Assembly (NCBI GenBank): GCA_023150835.1
Contig: JAKLKB010000002.1
Coordinates: 62,001 to 126,000 of the forward strand
Source: Myxococcota bacterium
Lineage (GTDB): Bacteria > Myxococcota_C > UBA6777
Length of the DNA stretch: 64,000 nt
Reading direction: 5' to 3'
The notes below the pieces were generated by a model, which was given only the letters and a program-made list of their open reading frames with translations, had not been told where the DNA came from and made no database searches. The first letter of the stretch is position 1. Each line of letters opens with the position of its first letter. This document shows, one piece after another, positions 60,868-64,000 of the stretch. The position numbers and the translations under genes are program-made.

Positions 60868-62793
60868 TTAGGAGCGACCGATGCCTTCGTAGACAAAGCC
60901 GAGGGCTTTGAGTTTTTCGGGGGGATAGATATTGCGGCCATCGATCAGGATGGGTTGGCGCATCAATCGGCGAACTTGTTCAAAGTCAGGATCGCGGAAA
61001 GCGAGCCACTCGGTGACAAGCACGAGAGCATCGGCTTGATCGAGGGCTTGGTATTCATCATCACAAAGCCGCAAGGCTCCAGAACGCAGCGCGTCGGAGA
61101 ATGCTGCGCCTGCGGTTTCTTCGGCGACTGGGTCGTATGCAGAAACGCGAGCACCTGCTTCGATCAGGCGTTGGATCAGGACGATCGAAGGGGCTTCGCG
61201 CATATCGTCTGTCTCGGGTTTAAAAGCCAGTCCCCACAAAGCGATCTTTTTGTTGCGCAGATCACCAAGTAGCCGCTTGAGTTTCAAGAAAGGGACGGAC
61301 TTTTGGTGTGCATTGACGTCCTCGACTGCCTGTACGATCCGCAGATCGTAATCATGTTGCCGCGCCACATGCAGCAATGCCTGCGTATCTTTTGGAAAAC
61401 AGTTATGAGCCACAAGCCCTCCCGTTGTGACGACGGTTTGGTACGCAGTTTCCAGCGAGTACACCAGCCCTTTATAAGGTTCCATTGTCACCTCTTTCAC
61501 ACGAACACGGGCCGTCGGATTTCCCTTATTCAAGCGTAAATCCGACGCGGTGGGCTGGCTGCTTGGCGTGGAGCAAAAAAGAGAATTGATCTCGTCGTTT
61601 TGTAGCGTTTCGGCTGTCGGTAAATGAAAAGGCAACCAATCACGAGCGTCCAACTCATTCGCTAATTTGATCCCCTGCACATCACCGACTTCGTCGAGCA
61701 CATAGAACGGATGATCGCCTGTACACGCGATATGCGTCCCCATGCTCGCACGCAAGTGAGCGATCTCCCCCTCGTAGCCGCGTCGGGTGAGTGCCATCAC
61801 AGGAGAAAAAGAAAAGTTTTGCCTTTCAGGATCCCAAGACAGGGCCTCCAAGCCGTTCGGAGCAAGAGAACACAAACTGAAAGCATCCTCTTGCGTTTCG
61901 TCTGGTTCGTCTTGCGTTTCTGTTGTTTGAAAGCGCTCGAAAAGCTCCTCGAAGGTCAGCACCTCAACGCGCCCTTGATAACGGATCTGAAGCGTTTCTT
62001 GCCCAACAAAACACGAGCCGCCGTAGCCAACACCCGCGTAAAGGAAGTGATGGCCGATACGGTGATCTGTCCCCATGCCTCGACGGATCTGCTCGATATT
62101 GGCTCCAACGCGTTCGCAAAGGTTGGCGAGATCGTTCATAAAAGAGATGCGTGTCGCAAGCATCGCATTACAGGCGTATTTGCAAAGCTCTGCATCACGA
62201 GGAGCCATCGTCAGGATCTGCGAGGCATCCTCCACAAAGGGCCGATAGAGATCGCGCATCATCTCGGAACCACGGTCTGTATTGCAACCGATCACGACGC
62301 GATCAGGTTCCAAGAAATCTTTGAGCGCAAGTCCCTCACGCAAAAACTCTGGGTTGCTGACCCAATCGACGGGAAAACGCGCATGATGCTCACAGTGCGC
62401 ACGCAATTGATCTTGTGTGCCTACAGGTACGGTGCTTTTGACCACCAAAACCAACCGACCAGTCGCGGCCTTGAGTACGGCCTCGGCAACCGCAAAGACT
62501 TGCGAGAGATCCGCCGAGCCATCCTGCGCAGGTGGCGTTCCAACCGCAATAAAGCACACATCAACGCCTTGAACAGAAGTCACCAGATCGGTTGAAAAAA
62601 CAAGGTTGCCTTTTTGATGGTTACGGATCACAACCTCGTCGAGACCGGGTTCATAGATCGGCATGATCCCTTTGCGAAGGTTTTCGATCTTTTGCGTGTT
62701 GATATCGACGCAGATCACATGCCGACCGCTCTCCGAAAAACAGGCCCCTGCCACAAGGCCCACATACCCTGTCCCGATAACGCATAACTTCAT
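60868..62793 (-). CDS. ugd: UDP-glucose 6-dehydrogenase with an in-frame intein
   Basis: A 641-residue precursor. The ATG at 62793 has GAGGAG 5 bases upstream; the longer frame reads through a 15-bp tandem repeat and is rejected. The extein (437 residues) is a standard UDP-glucose/GDP-mannose dehydrogenase: NAD site MKLCVIGTGYVGL, FIAVGTPP, VKSTVPVGT, SNPEFLREGLALKDF, KYACNAMLATRISFMN, and the catalytic motif GYGGS + CFPKDT, here split by an intein (residues 261-464). Splicing restores the catalytic Cys465. The rest has LWGLAFKPETDDMREAP, typical of the C-terminal domain. Product UDP-glucuronate feeds polysaccharide and envelope sugars. No partner gene adjoins. Confidence 0.95.
   Translation of the reverse strand: MKLCVIGTGYVGLVAGACFSESGRHVICVDINTQKIENLRKGIMPIYEPGLDEVVIRNHQKGNLVFSTDLVTSVQGVDVCFIAVGTPPAQDGSADLSQVFAVAEAVLKAATGRLVLVVKSTVPVGTQDQLRAHCEHHARFPVDWVSNPEFLREGLALKDFLEPDRVVIGCNTDRGSEMMRDLYRPFVEDASQILTMAPRDAELCKYACNAMLATRISFMNDLANLCERVGANIEQIRRGMGTDHRIGHHFLYAGVGYGGSCFVGQETLQIRYQGRVEVLTFEELFERFQTTETQDEPDETQEDAFSLCSLAPNGLEALSWDPERQNFSFSPVMALTRRGYEGEIAHLRASMGTHIACTGDHPFYVLDEVGDVQGIKLANELDARDWLPFHLPTAETLQNDEINSLFCSTPSSQPTASDLRLNKGNPTARVRVKEVTMEPYKGLVYSLETAYQTVVTTGGLVAHNCFPKDTQALLHVARQHDYDLRIVQAVEDVNAHQKSVPFLKLKRLLGDLRNKKIALWGLAFKPETDDMREAPSIVLIQRLIEAGARVSAYDPVAEETAGAAFSDALRSGALRLCDDEYQALDQADALVLVTEWLAFRDPDFEQVRRLMRQPILIDGRNIYPPEKLKALGFVYEGIGRS
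61402..62013 (-). mobile_element. Mini-intein inside ugd (204 residues)
   Basis: Precursor residues 261-464. Block A: CFVGQETLQIRYQG (Cys1). Block B: MGTHIACTGDHPFYVL (Thr358, His361). Block F/G: VYSLETAYQTVVTTGGLVAHN ends in the penultimate His463 and Asn464, followed by Cys+1 (Cys465, the dehydrogenase nucleophile). The gap between B and F is only about 75 residues with no LAGLIDADG or HNH motif, so there is no homing endonuclease. All splicing residues are present, so it should splice unaided. Confidence 0.9.
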
Positions 62794-62860
62794 AATTGCT
62801 CCTCTATTCAGCACGCCAAATGGCGGATCTTGATCTGGGTGGACTTGCGTGTTTGGATTT

Positions 62861-62930
62861 GTTTTCGTGAGGCTTGTTTTCGTGAGGCTTGTTTTCGTGA
62901 GGCTTGTTTTTGTGAGGCTTGTTTTCGTGG
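62861..62930. repeat. 15-bp tandem repeat upstream of ugd
   Basis: Four full copies and a partial one of GTTTTCGTGAGGCTT (one unit has GTTTTTGTG). The array begins 68 bases upstream of the ugd start and runs into the dispersed double-hairpin repeat. On the minus strand it can be read as repeated KTSLT, which is an artefact. Confidence 0.9.
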
Positions 62931-63050
62931 GGCGTTGCCCCAAACCCCACAAGGGACCGATGGCCCCTTGACCCCGTGTTGGCGCAACGAACAGACCTTT
63001 TCACAAAGACAACACCGCCGATTGGGGGCCTACGAACACGTCTTCTTTAC
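62925..63050 (+). repeat. Dispersed double-hairpin repeat, copy 2
   Basis: Homologue of the repeat at 1358-1485: GTGGGGCGTTGCCCC hairpin, CCCCACAAGGGACCGATGGC / CCCCTT second stem, TTGACCCCGTGTTGGCG, then matching flank (GAACAGACC, ACACCGCCGA). Same orientation as copy 1 relative to the window. Confidence 0.7.
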
Positions 63051-63170
63051 CCACCGCGCAACTCCCACCTTGGTGAACTTTCGCGCCTTTGCTCTAGCAC
63101 AAAACGGAATACGCGATCAATGTTTGTGATGGAGCGGTTGAAGAAACAAACAACGCAGATCGTCTGAAAC

Positions 63171-63321
63171 GCCGATGGGATGAAGCATATCCATCATCTC
63201 GATATGCCGATGGGATGAGGCGTATCCATCATCTCAATATGCCGATGGGATGAGGCGTATCCATCATCTCGATATGCCGATGGGATGAGGCGTATCCATC
63301 ATCTCAATATGCCGATGGGAT
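63171..63321. repeat. 35-bp minisatellite next to clpX stop
   Basis: Units starting at 63171, 63206, 63241, 63276 and 63311: GCCGATGGGATGAGGCGTAT then CCATCATCTC(G/A)ATAT, period exactly 35. The fourth-to-last base alternates G/A between successive copies, suggesting doubling of a two-unit block. It ends 10 bases before the stop codon of the minus-strand clpX. Confidence 0.9.
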
Positions 63322-63330
63322 GGAGAGGGT

Positions 63331-64000
63331 TTAAGAAGCGATGCGACGGGAAGGTTCGGGTGTAGGCTTGGGGGGATGGATGGTTCGTTCGATCAAAGCG
63401 GAGTCGATGCGAAGTTCACGGGTGGTTTTTTTGGAGGGCAGTTCGTACATGAGATCGAGCATCGAACGTTCGAGGATGGAGCGCAGGCCTCGTGCGCCTG
63501 TCTTGCGTTCGAGGGCCAAACGTGCGACGGTTTGGAGGGCTTCGGGATCAAAATGCAGGGCGATCCCATCCAGCTCAAACAACCGTTGATATTGGCGAGT
63601 CAGGGCATTTTTGGGTTCGGTGAGGATACGGATCAAGGTTTCTTGATCGAGGCCGGAAAGGGTGGCGATCACAGGTAGGCGCCCGACAAATTCGGGGATG
63701 AGTCCGTAGCCGATCAGATCTTCGGGACGAACCTCTTTGAGCCAATCGCCTGTGTCTTTTTGGACGCGGGTTGGGATATCGGCACCAAAGCCGATCACTC
63801 GCTCTTGCATACGGCGTTGAATGATGGTTTCAAGGCCCGTGAAAGCTCCTCCGCAGATAAAGAGGATGTTGGTAGTATCGACTTGGAGGAAGTCTTGTTG
63901 GGGGTGTTTGCGCCCTCCTTTGGGGGGGACGTTGGCGACGGTACCTTCGAGGATCTTGAGCAGGGCTTGTTGAACGCCTTCACCAGAGACGTCGCGGGTG
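63331..64000 (-). CDS. clpX: ATP-dependent protease ATP-binding subunit ClpX (C-terminal part; 5' end outside window)
   Basis: The visible 222 codons match ClpX from the end of the AAA+ core onward: [19 protein letters not shown] (sensor helix), the [19 protein letters not shown] loop, [10 protein letters not shown], then [40 protein letters not shown] and [20 protein letters not shown] with the sensor-2 Arg in GARGLRS. It unfolds substrates for ClpP; the IGF-type ClpP-binding loop region reads IGFGAD at the start of the 63810 segment. The gene continues beyond base 64000. Confidence 0.97.
   Translation of the reverse strand, partial: TRDVSGEGVQQALLKILEGTVANVPPKGGRKHPQQDFLQVDTTNILFICGGAFTGLETIIQRRMQERVIGFGADIPTRVQKDTGDWLKEVRPEDLIGYGLIPEFVGRLPVIATLSGLDQETLIRILTEPKNALTRQYQRLFELDGIALHFDPEALQTVARLALERKTGARGLRSILERSMLDLMYELPSKKTTRELRIDSALIERTIHPPKPTPEPSRRIAS

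Noticed and set aside
62794-62952. Extended N-terminus of Ugd (KTSLT repeats)
   Set aside because: Encoded by a 15-bp tandem repeat and lacking a ribosome binding site, whereas the ATG at 62793 has GAGGAG 5 bases upstream and matches the family's N-terminus.
63171-63321. CRISPR array
   Set aside because: Units are head-to-tail copies without unique spacers; the same holds for the arrays at 8273, 42668 and 59186.

Overview
The window looks like chromosomal DNA of a Myxococcota/Deltaproteobacteria-type bacterium of roughly 50-55% GC. This is an inference from gene content: two eukaryote-like Ser/Thr kinases with a single membrane anchor, several cysteine-rich surface lipoproteins, very large HEAT-repeat and beta-propeller proteins, an ECF sigma/anti-sigma pair, and membrane-bound spermidine-synthase-like enzymes. 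No rRNA, tRNA, CRISPR array or intact transposase was seen. Housekeeping markers (rpsT, smpB, panB, panC, a UDP-glucose dehydrogenase and the clpX C-terminus) lie in the last 10 kb.

Layout. 1-9.3 kb: a DUF58 / SpoIIM-like / RDD membrane trio on the plus strand faces minus-strand genes for a VWA plus glutamine-amidotransferase-like membrane protein, a cysteine-rich lipoprotein and a DUF4159 protein. 9.3-15.7 kb: a remnant of a cytosine-C5 DNA methyltransferase next to a MITE-like repeat, then a 2028-residue membrane/HEAT-repeat protein ending in two SUMF1-like domains. 15.7-24.8 kb: a lipoprotein, two GT-C-type membrane glycosyltransferases, a kinase, a TPR protein with a poly-lysine tail, and a CADD-family (PqqC-like) enzyme that carries all the residues known to matter in the self-sacrificing p-aminobenzoate synthase. 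25-35.7 kb: a repeat-rich probable peptidoglycan hydrolase with two catalytic domains, a lipase-like hydrolase, a split beta-propeller protein, an anti-sigma/ECF sigma pair and a helical repeat protein. 36-42.4 kb: a secreted protein joining two Spy/CpxP-like regions to two 8-cysteine metallothionein-like modules, an MBL hydrolase, a protealysin-type M4 peptidase with its emfourin inhibitor, and two lipoproteins. 43-48 kb: an operon of three membrane spermidine-synthase-like proteins, the middle one degenerate. 48-64 kb: a large kinase, a SpoT-HD-like protein, an RluA pseudouridine synthase, rpsT, a prepilin, panB-panC-smpB, an HU protein with a histone-H1-like tail, an intein-containing UDP-glucose dehydrogenase and clpX.

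The strongest unusual signals are (i) a mini-intein in UDP-glucose dehydrogenase placed so that the enzyme's catalytic cysteine is also the splicing +1 nucleophile; (ii) the Spy/CpxP-metallothionein fusion; (iii) the giant HEAT/double-SUMF1 protein; (iv) a five-copy, about 110-bp MITE-like family with imperfect terminal inverted repeats that often sits within a few bases of stop codons; and (v) many minisatellites (12-81 bp units) inside and between genes, which suggests frequent replication slippage in this lineage.

Start codons were chosen by Shine-Dalgarno spacing, so many reported genes are shorter than the longest open frame. All assignments come from reading motifs by eye; no database search was run.
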